A stretch of DNA of 64,000 nucleotides from Spiroplasma litorale (lineage in GTDB: Bacteria; Bacillota_I; Bacilli_A; Mycoplasmatales; Mycoplasmataceae): assembly GCF_001267155.1 (NCBI RefSeq), contig NZ_CP012357.1, positions 558,001 to 622,000 of the forward strand, given 5' to 3'. Of the stretch, positions 9,964 through 21,620 are shown piece by piece. A program made the position numbers and the translations under genes. The stretch's first letter is position 1; each line of letters opens with the position of its first letter. The notes under the pieces were generated by a model. It was not told the origin of the DNA. It did no database searches and saw nothing but the letters and a program-made list of their open reading frames with translations.

Positions 9964-11067
9964 TTAACCAATAATATTAAATCTGAATCTATTTCAAGGT
10001 TTAATATTTTTCAAGAGTAGTAAGTCTTCTTTTGATATTTTCCCTATTTTATTAACTGTATCACCAAAATTTTTGTAGTTATCTTTTAAAACTATTAAAA
10101 TCTCTTTCTGATAATGTTTATTATTTGAATTGATTATAAGAACATCTCCAAAATTGTATACATCATTTAAATTAGTAGGTTTTATATCATCTTTAAAAAC
10201 TACTCTTGGTTGAGTGGAACGAATAAAAAACTCATTTGCATCTCCACGTCAAAAATGATTGTTAAAATTTATAATTTCTAATTCATAATTAGAAACGCTT
10301 TTTTCTAATATTAAGTCAAATTCAAAAACATTATCAAATTTAATTTCTTTAATGCTTTTGATTTCCTCGTCACTTAATGGTTGATTTCCAACATAAATTG
10401 ATTCAAAAAGATTTGTAGATAAAGCCAATTTTATTTGGTTTTTAATTTTCAAATCTCTATAATTTTCACAACTCACCAATTTAGTGACGTCATATTTTTG
10501 AGGACCTTTTTTACCGAAGTCAGAACCAACAAAACAACTTACTTCAATATCGAGTTCTCTAAATTTTTTAGTAGATTTAATAAATAAATCTTCAGATAGA
10601 CCGCTATGAAATAGCGGATAAAAATTGTGACAACCAAATAATCTATCTTTATTTGGCATAAAGTCACATATATTTGTAACAAAATGATCATTATTACTTG
10701 CGTTAATTTGAATATCCATACCTTGATAAGTAGTTTGAGCTACTTTACTTGCAACAAATGGTGCATCTAATCTAATGCAATCAATACCTTTGGTTTTAAA
10801 AAAAGCTAATTGATCATCAGTGATTTTATAGAGTTTTAATGCTAATTCATTAATGTCTACTACTGTATAATAACCTAGTTTTTTTGCATACATGATACTT
10901 TTTTCATAATATTCCAAAAGTTTCTTATCAGGGTTGTCTCCAAGTTGTAAAATTGAAAAAAATACTTTTCTAAATCCAGCTTCGTAGCATTTTTTTAGAT
11001 AATTATTTGTTTCCTCTTCTGTAAAGTGTTCAGGATAAACAGAAATTCCTAAATGTCTTTTACGCAT
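9964..11067 (-). CDS. MupG/DUF871-family TIM-barrel protein
   Basis: A 367-residue protein opening MRKRHLGISVYPEHFTEEE, the typical start of DUF871/MupG (6-phospho-N-acetylmuramidase) proteins, with GFRKVFFSILQL, DCIRLDAP, INASNND and NFYPLFHSGLS along the barrel. Known MupG splits MurNAc-6P-GlcNAc from cell wall turnover. In an organism without peptidoglycan the substrate must be imported or different. It forms an operon with the RpiR regulator. The C-terminal domain (WRGDANEFFIRSTQPRV) matches the family architecture. Assignment to DUF871 is firm; the exact reaction is inferred. Confidence 0.85.
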
Positions 11068-11160
11068 AAAAATAACCTTTCAAGTTGTAATTATTAAAAT
11101 AAACCAACAAATTTATTGTAATATAAAAACAGCAAATTTTAACACTTATAATTAATTATT

Positions 11161-11715
11161 TTATTTATGTGAATCAATAAATTCTGTGAAAAAGTCTTTT
11201 AATTTTCAAGTGTACTTAAGTTTAATTATTACTTCTTCGTTATCATCTAAAAAAGATATTTGTAATTTTTTTCTTTTTACATCATTATCAACTTTTAATA
11301 TATTATTTTTTGTTATTATATTATTTAAAGTAACAATATTGTTTTCATAGATTATTAAATACACAGATTCAGAATACATAAAAATTAAAATAATGTTATT
11401 TATTGCAATAATACTAAAAATTAAATACATAAATGTAAAAATTAGTGATAAATAATATATTTTATTAATATATATAATTGAAAGTGTAAAAAAAATTATT
11501 ACTGAAATATATAAAACATCACTTAAATAATTAATAAATATATTAAAAATTAATGATAATTTTTTATTTTTGTAATATTTTTCTGATTTAAATAATTTTA
11601 GCTTTCTAATTTTTAAATAGTAATTAATTACAAAAAAATAGTGAATCGAAGAAGCTAATAAAAAAAACATAAAGCCAATTATAATATCTGTAGTATTAAA
11701 AAACTGATTATTCAT
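11161..11715 (-). CDS. Multi-pass membrane protein, unknown
   Basis: A 184-residue protein with about four hydrophobic segments (FFNTTDIIIGFMFFLL, YLSDVLYISVIIFFTL, YYLSLIFTFMYLIF, IAINNIILIFMYSE) and a short C-terminal hydrophilic domain. The single UGA-Trp is near the end. It starts 8 nt inside the previous gene (11708-12232), so the two are translationally coupled. No motif recognised. Confidence 0.7.
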
Positions 11716-12232
11716 TTTTATTTTTCTCCTTAATTACATTTTTCAACGTTAAATAAATTATATTTGTTTCATCTATTAAAGTATATTTAGTTTTTTGTAT
11801 AATCATAGTAATTAACCTAAATCATTGTTTGTTAATGTATGCTTGATCTATAAAAAAATTATCTACATATTCTATATTGTATTTAAAGTAAATGTTTTCT
11901 AAAATAAATAACACTGTTTTATTTGTAATGTATAGTTTCGTTTTATATATATTTTTTGAAATTTCTTTTAATTTTTTATTGTTTGTTTTTAATAAACCTT
12001 GATTATTATTGAAATAGTAGCATGTCTCATCTTCTGGTAATTCAAATTCAATTGTAACAGGCACTAACTTAAAATTTTTAATAGTAGTTTCTAGGTTTTT
12101 TTTAGAATTTATTGAAAAAATTCTTAGTTTTTTATATTTATCTTTAAATTTTAAGTATAAAAAAAATGAAGTAATTAAAGACATTAATCAAAAACAAATT
12201 ATTAAAATAATTGCTATATCTTGTGTTTTCAT
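11708..12232 (-). CDS. Single-pass membrane protein, unknown
   Basis: A 174-residue protein with one N-terminal membrane helix (IAIILIICFWLMSLITSFFL) and a soluble Lys-rich domain of about 140 residues with several beta-like strands (LVPVTIEFELPE, KTKLYITNKTVLFIL). Two UGA-Trp codons. Reading to TAA at 11708 overlaps the next start at 11715. The pair looks like a small membrane complex, but no family is recognised. Confidence 0.7.
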
Positions 12233-12296
12233 TTTTACCTCATATAAGTATAATTATATTTTATTTAATATATATTTTAAAAATAAATTAAAAGTT

Positions 12297-12322
12297 AAAA
12301 AAAACCTTTATATAATAAAGGT
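12297..12322 (-). terminator. Rho-independent terminator
   Basis: Arms AACCTTTA and TAAAGGTT with a short loop and a T8 run on the minus strand, 10 bp after the stop at 12332. Confidence 0.8.
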
Positions 12323-12331
12323 TAAATAAAT

Positions 12332-12652
12332 TTAAGCATTAGCTTCAACTTTTTGAGTTGTTTTACCATTAACATTTGGAGTAATATATTTGATTTCTTG
12401 ATAACTATTTTCGTTATTGCAAATTATCAATATTCCAGCAATTGCTCCTAAAAAGAATGTAAATAATATACAACATACACCTAGTAAAGGTGCGGGTTTG
12501 TAACTATTTACTAATCTTTTTGTTGCTAAAGTTATTGGTATAGTTCATGCCATCGTAATAATCATTCAACTTGTTAGAACTGTTGCTATTACCATTAAAA
12601 CATATGCTGCATTAGCAGTTGGGCTATAAACATTTTTTGAACTTTCTGTCAT
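12332..12652 (-). CDS. Small two-to-three-helix membrane protein
   Basis: A 106-residue protein with hydrophobic segments AAYVLMVIATVLTSWMIITM and LGVCCILFTFFLGAIAGILI separated by LATKRLVNSYKPAP. The same pattern (LNTKKLIHEYKDATALGVCC) recurs in the C-terminal part of the broken gene at 59487-60240, so this is a small family present twice in the window. The C-terminal tail is soluble. Function unknown. Start 12652 has no strong Shine-Dalgarno sequence. Confidence 0.7.
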
Positions 12653-12690
12653 TTTTTTTACACTTATAATATATTTTAAAATAAAAAATA

Positions 12691-12719
12691 AAATTCAACT
12701 ATATTAAATAGTCAAATTT
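12691..12719 (-). terminator. Rho-independent terminator of MOLPALP gene 1
   Basis: Arms AAATTTGACTAT and ATAGTTGAATTT (minus strand) pair over 12 bp with two G-U pairs, followed by a T-rich run. Confidence 0.65.
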
Positions 12720-12724
12720 TATAA

Positions 12725-14869
12725 TTAAGAAATTGATTTAATATGAATTTTATTATTTATTGTTTCTATTTCTATTTTAAATGTATTTTTTGCTTTATCT
12801 TTGTATTGAGTTGTATATTCAAATACTGTATTTGACTCCATTTTAATTGAAACATTTATATCTTTTTGTAAATTAATATAACTCTCGCTTATTTTATTAA
12901 GACTATTTTGCATTTCATCAACAAAGTCTTTTAATAAATTAATAACACCAGTAAGTAATTTAGCGTTTTCATTTAAAAAGCTTTTAAATATTTCCATTGG
13001 TGAACCAGATACTGTACTTCCGTCACTATTTAGACCAAGTCCTTTAAGTAGTTCTTTGTAGTTACTTGAAGCGTTTTTTAAATTATGATCAGATGAATAA
13101 AGTTTATTAAATAAACTAGATAATGTATCAAATTTAATAGGAGCTATATCTAAAGGAGATATATGTTTATCAATATCATACACAATTTCTTTTATTGTTT
13201 TGCTACCTAAATATGGTAATAGATATGATTTAGTGCTATCAAATGAGCCATTTGCTTTTACTTCGCTTATATTTGATATACTTATTGGAAAAATACTTCC
13301 TAATTTGCTTGGAATATCAGTTATTTTTGTATTTTGAATAATATCAAGTATGCTTACTCCAAGTTTTTTATTTGGATCATTCCATAAATAACCTATAAAA
13401 TCTTTAGTAAATATTTTTCATTCATCATTATTTTTACCATTATCAGTAATTTTATTAACGAGACCTTTTATTAAATCAGGTAGATTATCTGCAAAATTTG
13501 GAAGTAATGGAATTGCAATTTCAAATATTGTACCACCACTAGAATATCCAAGACCTTTATTTATAAGACTTTTAAGTAGATTACTTACATATAATTTTAT
13601 TTTACCAATTAATGGAGCGTTAAATTCAATTGTTTCATTGCCTAATAAGACTACTCCAAGATCACCAATTAATCTTCCATAGATTTCAGTATCTGATGAA
13701 TATTCAACCTTTTCTTTAGTTTTTGGATTTTCTACTCCTTGTATATCAACTTCGTTGTTTGATTCTCCTTTATCAGTATCATGAGTTAAGAATAAAATAT
13801 TTAATAAGTTTTTAAATATTATTAATCCTTCCCCATTTTTATCATCAACCATTTTTTTTAATAAACCAACTCATTTTTTTGAGTCAAATTCATTTTTACC
13901 AACACTTTTGGTTTTGTTTGCTAAAATATCTTTTTTATCAATAACACTTTTTGTAAGTTGATCTTCTGAATAACTATCAATATACAGTAATAAAACTCTA
14001 ACAAATTTTATTATACCTGGTAAGTATTTAATTGAACTCATTTCAAATTTTAGTGATGTTTTACCATCGATTAAACCTTTTATTAAATTAGCAATAGATT
14101 TTGATGCATCATTAAATGTTGAAACACTTTCTTTACCAGCTAATCCGTTCATTGAATTTGCAAAATCAACCATACTATTTCTAACTGCGTCAACATATGT
14201 TTTTTCAGTATTTGCATCATATTTAAATGCGTTTTCAAAGTCTTTCAATACTTTATTATCATTTTCAGTTAATGAATTTATTGCGCCTTCTAGTGTATCT
14301 TTAAAGTCATATATTGCTCCTTGAAAACCATATAAAGTTGCAAGTAATCCATTTAATTGTTCTGGACTTGATAAACCATTAAGAATAATAGGTATATAAG
14401 TATTAATTGTTGATAATATTGAAGGAACTGATTCTTTTGAGTTTAAAACCTCATCCTTGTAGATGTTTTCACCAATCTCAGTTTTGCTATCAGCCAATGT
14501 ATTTTCTGAACCGAATAATTTTGCAACTGCATCTTTAAAGTAATCACTACTATCTTTTTTGAAATCCTCAGAAATATCTTCGCTAAAGTTTAAATCTTTA
14601 ATTTTTTTATTGTTTAATAAATTAAAGTAATCACTTGAACTATAGTGGTCTGTGGTATCACCTGCACCTAAATCTAATAGCGAATTCTGATTTACATATA
14701 GTGATTTTGCATATTGTGATAAAGCAACAGATTCTGATTTTGATAAATCTGGACTATTTGTATTTGGCGTGTTTTCACTTTCGCTCGCTTTATCTCCACA
14801 TGCAACTGCATATGAAGAACTTGAAGCAATTATTGAAACTGCTCCCAAAAAACTTAATAATTTTTTCAT
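12725..14869 (-). CDS. MOLPALP-type paralogous lipoprotein 1
   Basis: A 714-residue lipoprotein: signal MKKLLSFLGAVSIIASSSS, lipobox YAVAC-G (Cys24), then a Ser/Asn linker, ALSQYAKSLYVNQNSLLDLG and a long mostly helical body ending in a beta-rich tail. The overall plan, length and the SQYAK-L-N element match what I know as the MOLPALP (mollicutes paralogous lipoprotein) family; function unknown, presumably surface. Several UGA-Trp codons and an occasional UGG. It is tandem with a near-identical paralogue at 15072-17195. The stretch 14048-14455 is almost base-identical to the paralogue, while flanks differ. Confidence 0.85.
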
Positions 14870-15026
14870 TATAACTTTCTCTCCTCTTATAGTTATATTT
14901 ATAAATTAAACTATAAAACTAAGCAAATTAAGTTATTGGATATAAAGTAATAATATACTAGTCATATAAATTATTTTTATATTAAAAATAATTTATATTT
15001 AAAAAAATGTTTTTAATTATTTTTAT

Positions 15027-15071
15027 AAAAAAAAAAAAAAAAACAATTTGAAATTGTCAATTAAATTGTTT
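15027..15071 (-). terminator. Terminator of MOLPALP gene 2 with T17 tail and IS-end-like loop
   Basis: Arms AAACAATTT (15041-15049) and AAATTGTTT (15063-15071) enclose a 13-nt loop. Read on the minus strand, the hairpin is followed by T17 (15027-15043, partly shared with the stem). Positions 15049-15065 are identical over 17 nt to the right tip of IS family A. Confidence 0.75.
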
Positions 15072-17195
15072 TTAGTTTATTGATTTAATGTGAATTTTAT
15101 TATTTGATGTTTCTATTTCGATTTTAAAAGTATTTTTCACTTTATCTTTATATTGAGTTGTATATTCAAATACTGTATTTGATTCAACTTTAATTGAAAC
15201 GTTTATATCTTTTTGTAAATTAACATAACTATCACTTATTTTGTTAAGACTATTTTGCATTTCATCAACAAAGTCTTTTAATAAATTAATAACACCAGTA
15301 AGTAATTTAGCGTTTTCATTTAAAAAGTTTTTAAATACTTCCATTGGTGAACCAGATACTGTACTTCCGTCACTATTTAAACCAAGTCCTTTAAGTAGTT
15401 CTTTGTAGTTACTTGAAGCGTTTTTTAAATTATGATCAGATGAATATAGTTTATTAAATAAACTAGATAATGTATCAAATTTAATAGGAGCTATATCTAA
15501 AGGAGATATATGTTTATCGATATCATAAACAATTTCTTTTATTGTTTTGCTGCCTAAATAAGGCATAATATATGACTTAGTATTATCAAATGAACCGTTT
15601 GACTTTATTTCACTTATATTTGATATACTCATTGGAAAAACACTTCCCAATTTATTTGGAATGTCATTAATTTTTACATTTTGAATAATATCAATTATGC
15701 TGAAACCTAATTTGTTATTTGGATCTTTTCATAAATAATCAATTCATGCATCGGCAAGTTTTGATCATTCATCATTATTTTTACCATTGTCTGTTATCTT
15801 GTTTACAAGTGTTTTAAGAAAATCAGGTAGTTCATTTATGAAGTTAGGAATTGCACCAAATATCATTGTTAAAGATCCACCACTTTCATAATCTAACCCT
15901 AGATTTATAAGTGATTTTAATAGATTGGAAATATAAATTTTTATTTCCATTCCAGAATAATTTATTGTTAATGTTTCTTCGCCTAACAAGACTACTCCAA
16001 GGTCACCAATTAATCTTCCATAAATTTCAGTATCTGATGAATATGATACATATTCTCCGCTCTCGTTTTCAGTTCCTACAATATCAACTTCGTCATCACC
16101 ATCATAATTAGTGTTATCATGTGTTAAGAATAAAATATTTAATAAGTTTTTAAATATTGTTAATCCTTCCCCGTTTTTATCATCAACTAATTTTTTTAAT
16201 AAACCAACTCATTTTTTTGAGTCGAATTCATTTTTACCAACACTTTTTGTTTTATTTGTTAAAATTACTTCTTTATCAATAACACTTTTTGTAAGTTGAT
16301 CTTCTGAATAACTATCAATATATAGTAATAAAACTCTAACAAATTTAATTATACCTGGCAAGTATTTGATTGAAGTCATTTCAAACTTTAGTGATGTTTT
16401 ACCATCGATTAAACCTTTTATTAAATTAGCAATAGATTTTGATGCATCATTAAATGTTGAAACACTTTCTTTACCAGCTAATCCGTTCATTGAATTTGCA
16501 AAATCAACCATACTATTTCTAACTGCGTCAACATATGTTTTTTCAGTATTTGCATCATATTTAAATGCGTTTTCAAAGTCTTTCAATACTTTATTATCAT
16601 TTTCAGTTAATGAATTTATTGCGCCTTCTAGTGTATCTTTAAAGTCATATATTGCTCCTTGAAAACCATATAAAGTTGCAAGTAATCCATTTAATTGTTC
16701 TGGACTTGATAAACCATTAAGAATAATAGGTATATAAGTATTAATTGTTGATAATATTGAAGGAACTGATTCTTTTGAGTTTAAAACCTCATCCTTATAG
16801 ATGTTTTCACCAATCTCGGTTTTGCTATCAGCCAATGTATTTTCTGAACCAAATAATTTTGCAACTGCGTCTTTAAAGTAATCACTACTATCCTTTTTAA
16901 ATTCACCAGAAATATCTTCTTTGAAATTCAAGTCCTTAATTTTTTTATTACCTAATAAATTAAAATAATCACTTGAACTATAGTGGTCTGTGGTATCACC
17001 TGCACCCAAATCTAATAGTGAATTTTGATTTACATACAATGCTTTTGCATATTGTGATAAAGCAACTGCTTCTGCATTATTATTTGTATTGTTTTCGTTA
17101 TTGTTTGATGATTCGTTTCCGCCACATGCAACTGCATATGAAGAACTTGAAGCAACTAAAGATATTGCTCCTAATACGCTTATTAATTTTTTCAT
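15072..17195 (-). CDS. MOLPALP-type paralogous lipoprotein 2
   Basis: A 707-residue lipoprotein with signal MKKLISVLGAISLVASSSS and lipobox AVAC-G (Cys24), followed by an Asn-rich linker and the same body as the gene at 12725. Middle (about residues 60-310) and C-terminal thirds are nearly identical to paralogue 1, while a segment around residues 360-430 (SGGSLTMIFGAIPNFINELP) has diverged. This mosaic suggests gene conversion. Surface location follows from the signal; function unknown. Confidence 0.85.
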
Positions 17196-17335
17196 TTAAA
17201 TTTTCCTCTATCATTATTGTTTATAGAGTAAATTCTAATATAAAGCAAATTAAAGCGTCACCAAAAACTCTTTATTTAATAGTTTATATTAACAAATTAA
17301 TTTATAAAATTATTTTTAATTTAATAAAAATGTTT

Positions 17336-17800
17336 TTATAAATTATCATATGGAAAATTTTTAATCAAAAAGTCTTTTCATCCAAGATTGGGACTATGTT
17401 TTGGATATATTTTTTTAAAGTTATTTATTGCATCTTCAAAACTTTTATTAGATAAGTATTTTTTTCAAACTAAATAAATAAATACTAAACTAGCGCTTCT
17501 ATTAACACCTCATAAACAATGAATATATATCTTTTTAGAGCCTATGTTTTTATCTATTTCAAGCAAAACATCTTTAATTAACTTCTTATCTAAACTACCT
17601 GAATTTGGAAAATCTTCAAAATTATAGTAAAAACGTTCATCAATTTTTGATTTTAATTTGTTTTCGCTAATTTCAATTACATTTGATGAATTTATCATAT
17701 CATCATAAATTTCTTGGGCACAAGATATTATTATTTCCGATTTCTTGTCAATGCTATGCATATCACCTAAAATTAAATTATTTATAATTTGTTTTGACAT
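17336..17800 (-). CDS. Dual-specificity protein phosphatase
   Basis: A 154-residue cysteine phosphatase. The P-loop HCLWGVNRSAS (Cys95, Arg101; HCx5RS) is complete, the general-acid Asp is likely in FEDFPNSGS (about 61-70), and the N-terminal part IINNLILGD is typical of DSP folds. The UGA-Trp lies within the P-loop itself. I chose 17800 (MSKQII) because it has AAGGAG 6-7 nt upstream; an ATG 18 codons upstream has no such site. Divergent from the hydrolase at 17916. Substrate unknown. Confidence 0.85.
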
Positions 17801-17915
17801 ATTTCTCCTTAAATAAAATGTTTTATTATAATTAAAACGTTTTATATATAACACTTAGGTGTTTATTTTTTTATAATTTTATTTTACAATAGAATTATAA
17901 AAAGGAGGTAAAATT
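17801..17915. promoter_or_regulatory. Divergent promoter region, phosphatase/hydrolase
   Basis: Intergenic spacer between divergent starts. TATAAT at 17872-17877 suits the plus-strand hydrolase. A small dyad ACAC-TTAG-GTGT lies at 17851-17862 between the two genes. AAGGAGG precedes the ATG at 17916. Confidence 0.4.
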
Positions 17916-18920
17916 ATGGAATATAAAAAACATTTAAAAAAGCTTAAAAAATATCATTATAATTGATTCAATATTACTTTTGTAATTTTACTCTTCCCTG
18001 TTGTTATATTTTTTAGTTGAATATGCTCTAAAATATTCAGATTTTATTTATTTAACTATAAAAGAAGTGGATTTATTAACAATAAAATCGAAATTAACAC
18101 TTATGAAGAGTTGCTTTATGAATTAGATAAACACTCAGTTAAAGATTTTGATATTAGAAAAGATCAAATAAAAGAGTTTAACATTGGTTACACATCAAAT
18201 CAAATTAGTGCGCTTATGGTTAGAAATAACAAAAGTAATAAATGAATTGTTGGACTTCATGGATTTAAACGTAATAAGTATTATGCATTACGAAATATCT
18301 TTCATTTTTATAGTCAAGGTTATAATATAATAACATTTGATGCTTATGCCCATGGTAAAACATATGGGACTAAATCTGATTTTGGATATACAAATGCAAA
18401 AGTATTAGATGAAGTTATTAAATGAACTAAATTATGCTTTGAAGTTGAAGAAATTGGTGTATTTGGTGTAAGTATGGGAGCAAGTACTTCTTTACTTTTT
18501 GCAAATAAATATTATAAAAATAACAAGGTTAATTGAATAATTGCAGACTGTGCATTTAGTGAAGTTATACCTCAAATTAGATATTTCTTGAAAAGAGCAC
18601 TAAAATTACCTTGATGATTAATGTCATTTAATATTAATAAAAATTTTAAAAAATATACTGATGTTAATCTAAAGGATGTAAATCTTTTGGTCAAAAATGA
18701 TGATATAAATGATTTAAAGATATTGTATATTCATGGTAAAGAAGATGATTTTGTTTTATATGATAACTCTATAGTCCTATATTATATAAAATCTTCAATC
18801 GAAAAAGAAAAAATAAGTAAAATTGAAATTTTTGATAAAGCAAAGCATTCTGGATCTTTATGAAAAGATATTAATAAATATCGAGAAGATACAACAAATT
18901 TTGTAAAATCAAATAAATAA
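17916..18920 (+). CDS. Membrane-anchored alpha/beta hydrolase
   Basis: A 334-residue serine hydrolase with an N-terminal hydrophobic anchor (ITFVILLFPVVIFFSWI, about 20-37). The fold markers are IVGLHGF (oxyanion region), the nucleophile elbow GVSMGAS (Ser186), Asp in HGKEDDF and His in DKAKHSG, so the triad is complete. Such mollicute proteins are annotated as esterases or lipases; substrate not inferable. One of only three plus-strand genes in the window. Strong RBS AAAGGAGG; terminator at 18919-18950. Confidence 0.85.
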
Positions 18921-18950
18921 AAAACTAAGTTTTATACTTAGTTTTTTATT
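18919..18950 (+). terminator. Rho-independent terminator
   Basis: Arms AACTAAG and CTTAGTT with T6 after the right arm, immediately after the hydrolase stop codon. Confidence 0.85.
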
Positions 18951-19059
18951 TATAGTTTATAAACTATATATTCAATTATAATTTTCAAGCTAATAGAAGT
19001 ACAAATAATAAAGATATAAATGTAACTATTATACAAATGAAATTTTATTTATAATTTTT

Positions 19060-19293
19060 TTAGTTTACTCTTTTTAATGAGATTTTTGCTTGTTTGTTTG
19101 ATTCATCAACTGAAATAACGTATCCGTCAACAGTTTGACCAACTGAAACAAATTCATTTACGTCAGAAACATATTTATCTGCAATCTCAGAAATATGGAT
19201 TAAACCTTTGTAAATTGTTCCATCAATGTCAGCGTCACAAAATGCACCGAAATTAACGGTTTTTGTAATAGTTACTTTTACAACTTTGTTCAT
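19060..19293 (-). CDS. S1-domain RNA-binding protein
   Basis: A 77-residue protein made of a single S1 (OB-fold) domain: VVKVTITKTVNFGAFCD, GLIHISEIADKYV, VGQTVDGYVISVDE, KISLKR. Similar single-S1 proteins in Firmicutes (GSP13/CvfD-like) associate with the 30S subunit. Complete with no UGA. Good RBS AAGGAG upstream of 19293. Role in translation regulation is inferred from the family. Confidence 0.85.
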   Translation of the reverse strand: MNKVVKVTITKTVNFGAFCDADIDGTIYKGLIHISEIADKYVSDVNEFVSVGQTVDGYVISVDESNKQAKISLKRVN

Positions 19294-19396
19294 TTAATAA
19301 TTCTCCTTCCCTATAACTATACATTTTTTTTATTAAAAAATAAATAGAATTTAAAAATATTTTTTTTAAATATAAAATACTTTTAAACCAATTTTA

Positions 19397-20194
19397 CTAA
19401 CCTATATATTTTTTATAGTATTTGGTTTTAATAATGCAATTGTTTATAAAGTTATATAGATAAGTGAATCCTATCATAACACCAATAATTAAAATAAATG
19501 CAATGATAAATCAACCATATCCTGGTATACCCAATGGACCGTTTGCGTTATGTAAATTTAAGAAAAAATACGGATATCATGTGTTTTTTCCTGACGGTGT
19601 ATTGTATAGTTGTGAATCAGATCTATATCTTAATTCCCCTTTTATTAGTGAAATAATACAATATGATATTAAAATTGTAAATTGTATTCAAAATTTTCTT
19701 GTAAAAAATCGGTTTAAATCAATTTCGCGCTTATTGTCCATCAAAAATAAAAAATATACCACAAATGCAATTGGAGTAATAATGTGATTTACAATAGTTG
19801 CAAAAGCATCATAAGAATGAGTTGGAAAACCAGTATCTATTGGAACAAGTATAAAGTTATAAACAATAAAAGTTATTGTAATCATAACCGAAAAAGTAAG
19901 TGCTGTAGTATGACTTAAAAATACAAACTTTTTACGACTTGTAAACTTAGAATTACCTTCCTTTTTTGGTGTTATAGCTGCTCATAGTAGCCAAATTTGG
20001 CAAAGTATGTTAGAAATAAGTGTAAATGTTGAAAAATAATCTAAAGTATATATTTCATAGTTATTATTATAAGTATCTAGACCATGTCCTGAAAATAGTT
20101 TATAAAAATAATATGTATATATAGAAATGCAAGATAATATTGCAAAAAAGTATTTATAAGTAATTTTAAAATTTTTTAAATTTATATATTTCAT
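19397..20194 (-). CDS. Pr6Pr-like six-helix membrane protein
   Basis: A 265-residue protein with about six hydrophobic helices, beginning ITYKYFFAILSCISIY. It has the pattern I associate with the mollicute Pr6Pr membrane family (TFTLISNILCQIWLL, NHIITPIAFVVYF, and NGPLGIPGYGW before the last helix). Four UGA-Trp codons. Function unknown. Start at 20194 follows AAGGAG. Confidence 0.7.
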
Positions 20195-20277
20195 ATATTT
20201 ATTAATATCTCCTTTTAATGATAATTCTATATTAAAATCATTTAAAAACTTTTTATAAATTATAAATAAATATAATA

Positions 20278-21543
20278 TTATTTAGATATAAACTTACTTG
20301 TTATTAATGAAAAAATTCAATATGTAAAAATAATTATAAAATTAATTAAATAAAGTTTATTTGTTTCTTCGTTATGAACAGATAAATAGTTTAAAACTGA
20401 TGATTCAATAAAAATTATTATTGGTAATGCTATGTTTAGGATTATATTAAATACATTAAATGATTTGTATTCAAATACTTCAAGTATGCTAGTAAAAATA
20501 TAACTTAGTAACATTGTTGATAAAACAATATACACAATATAACATAAAAAAGTTATTAATTCAGATTCGTATCAATCACTTGAACTCTTCATTATTGGAG
20601 ATAATATTATATTTAAAAAGATATCTATAAAAATAAAACAAATGAACATTAAATAAACAAATAAATGTCCTCAAAATATTTTTATACTATGCTTTTTTCG
20701 ATTATATATAAGATTAAAAATAAACAATAGACTAGAAATCAAGAAAACACAAAGAGAAAATGATCCATAAAAAAACTTATTAAGGTCAACCCCTATTCCA
20801 TAAAGCATCCCCCCTACTGCACCATATAAAATTAAAGAAATAATAAAAGCTGGGTACAAAAAGTAAGAAAATCTTGAAATATATAAACTTGTAATTTTTC
20901 ATTTGTTAACTTCATATTCATGTGAATGTACATCTTTATTATGTAATGATAAATAAAAACTTATTACAAATCAGCTATTTTTATTGTAATATTCATTCAC
21001 TCTTTTTAAATCAAACATATTTTCTGTTTTTAGGTGCATCAACTTATCTTTTTCTTTTTTATAAGTTTCATTAATGTTTTCCATGACTAAGGAACAAGAT
21101 TGATAAAGGTCACTAAAATCATGATTACTTAAAATTCTTGAAGCTAATTCGTCTATTAATAGGTTTAAATAAACCGGTCTATATTTAATCGAACTATAAT
21201 CTTTTATGTTATGTTTAATTTTATCAATTTTTTGATCTTTTATATTTTCTTTCAAAACAGATAAATATTTAATTACATTATCGTATTCGAACAAAATATT
21301 ATTTCTCAAATTTTTTTTATAATCTTTTAAGTTTTTAATATTAAAAAAAAGAATTGTTTTAATTGCACCATATACAATAGTAAAAATGGACCCTAAAATC
21401 AATAACTTAAATGGACTAAAGATTTGATACAAAGTAGTTTGAACTTTACTTTTATCATAAAGATAATCTATTCAAGAACTATAAATATAGTATAAAAAAG
21501 TCATTATTGTAATGAAAACAATTTCATATATTATTTTTTTCAT
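20278..21543 (-). CDS. Large membrane protein with cytosolic helical loop, unknown
   Basis: A 421-residue protein: two N-terminal membrane helices (IIYEIVFITIMTFLYYIY and FKLLILGSIFTIVYG), then about 150 residues of charged, probably helical sequence, then about five helices (YPAFIISLILYGAVG onwards). Several UGA-Trp codons. Shares its layout (helices, long charged middle) with other unknown membrane proteins of the window but no motif is recognised. ATG at 21543 is preceded by GAGGAAG. Confidence 0.65.
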
Positions 21544-21620
21544 ATTTCTTCCTCTAAATAATTATATTATATATATCTAATAGAAAAATTTAATAACTAT
21601 TTTAATTCATTTAAAAATAT

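Noticed and set aside
13930-14500. Identical MOLPALP segment as an IS or mobile unit
   Set aside because: Identity lies within the coding frame, has no ends or repeats, and grades into diverged homologous sequence, so conversion explains it better.
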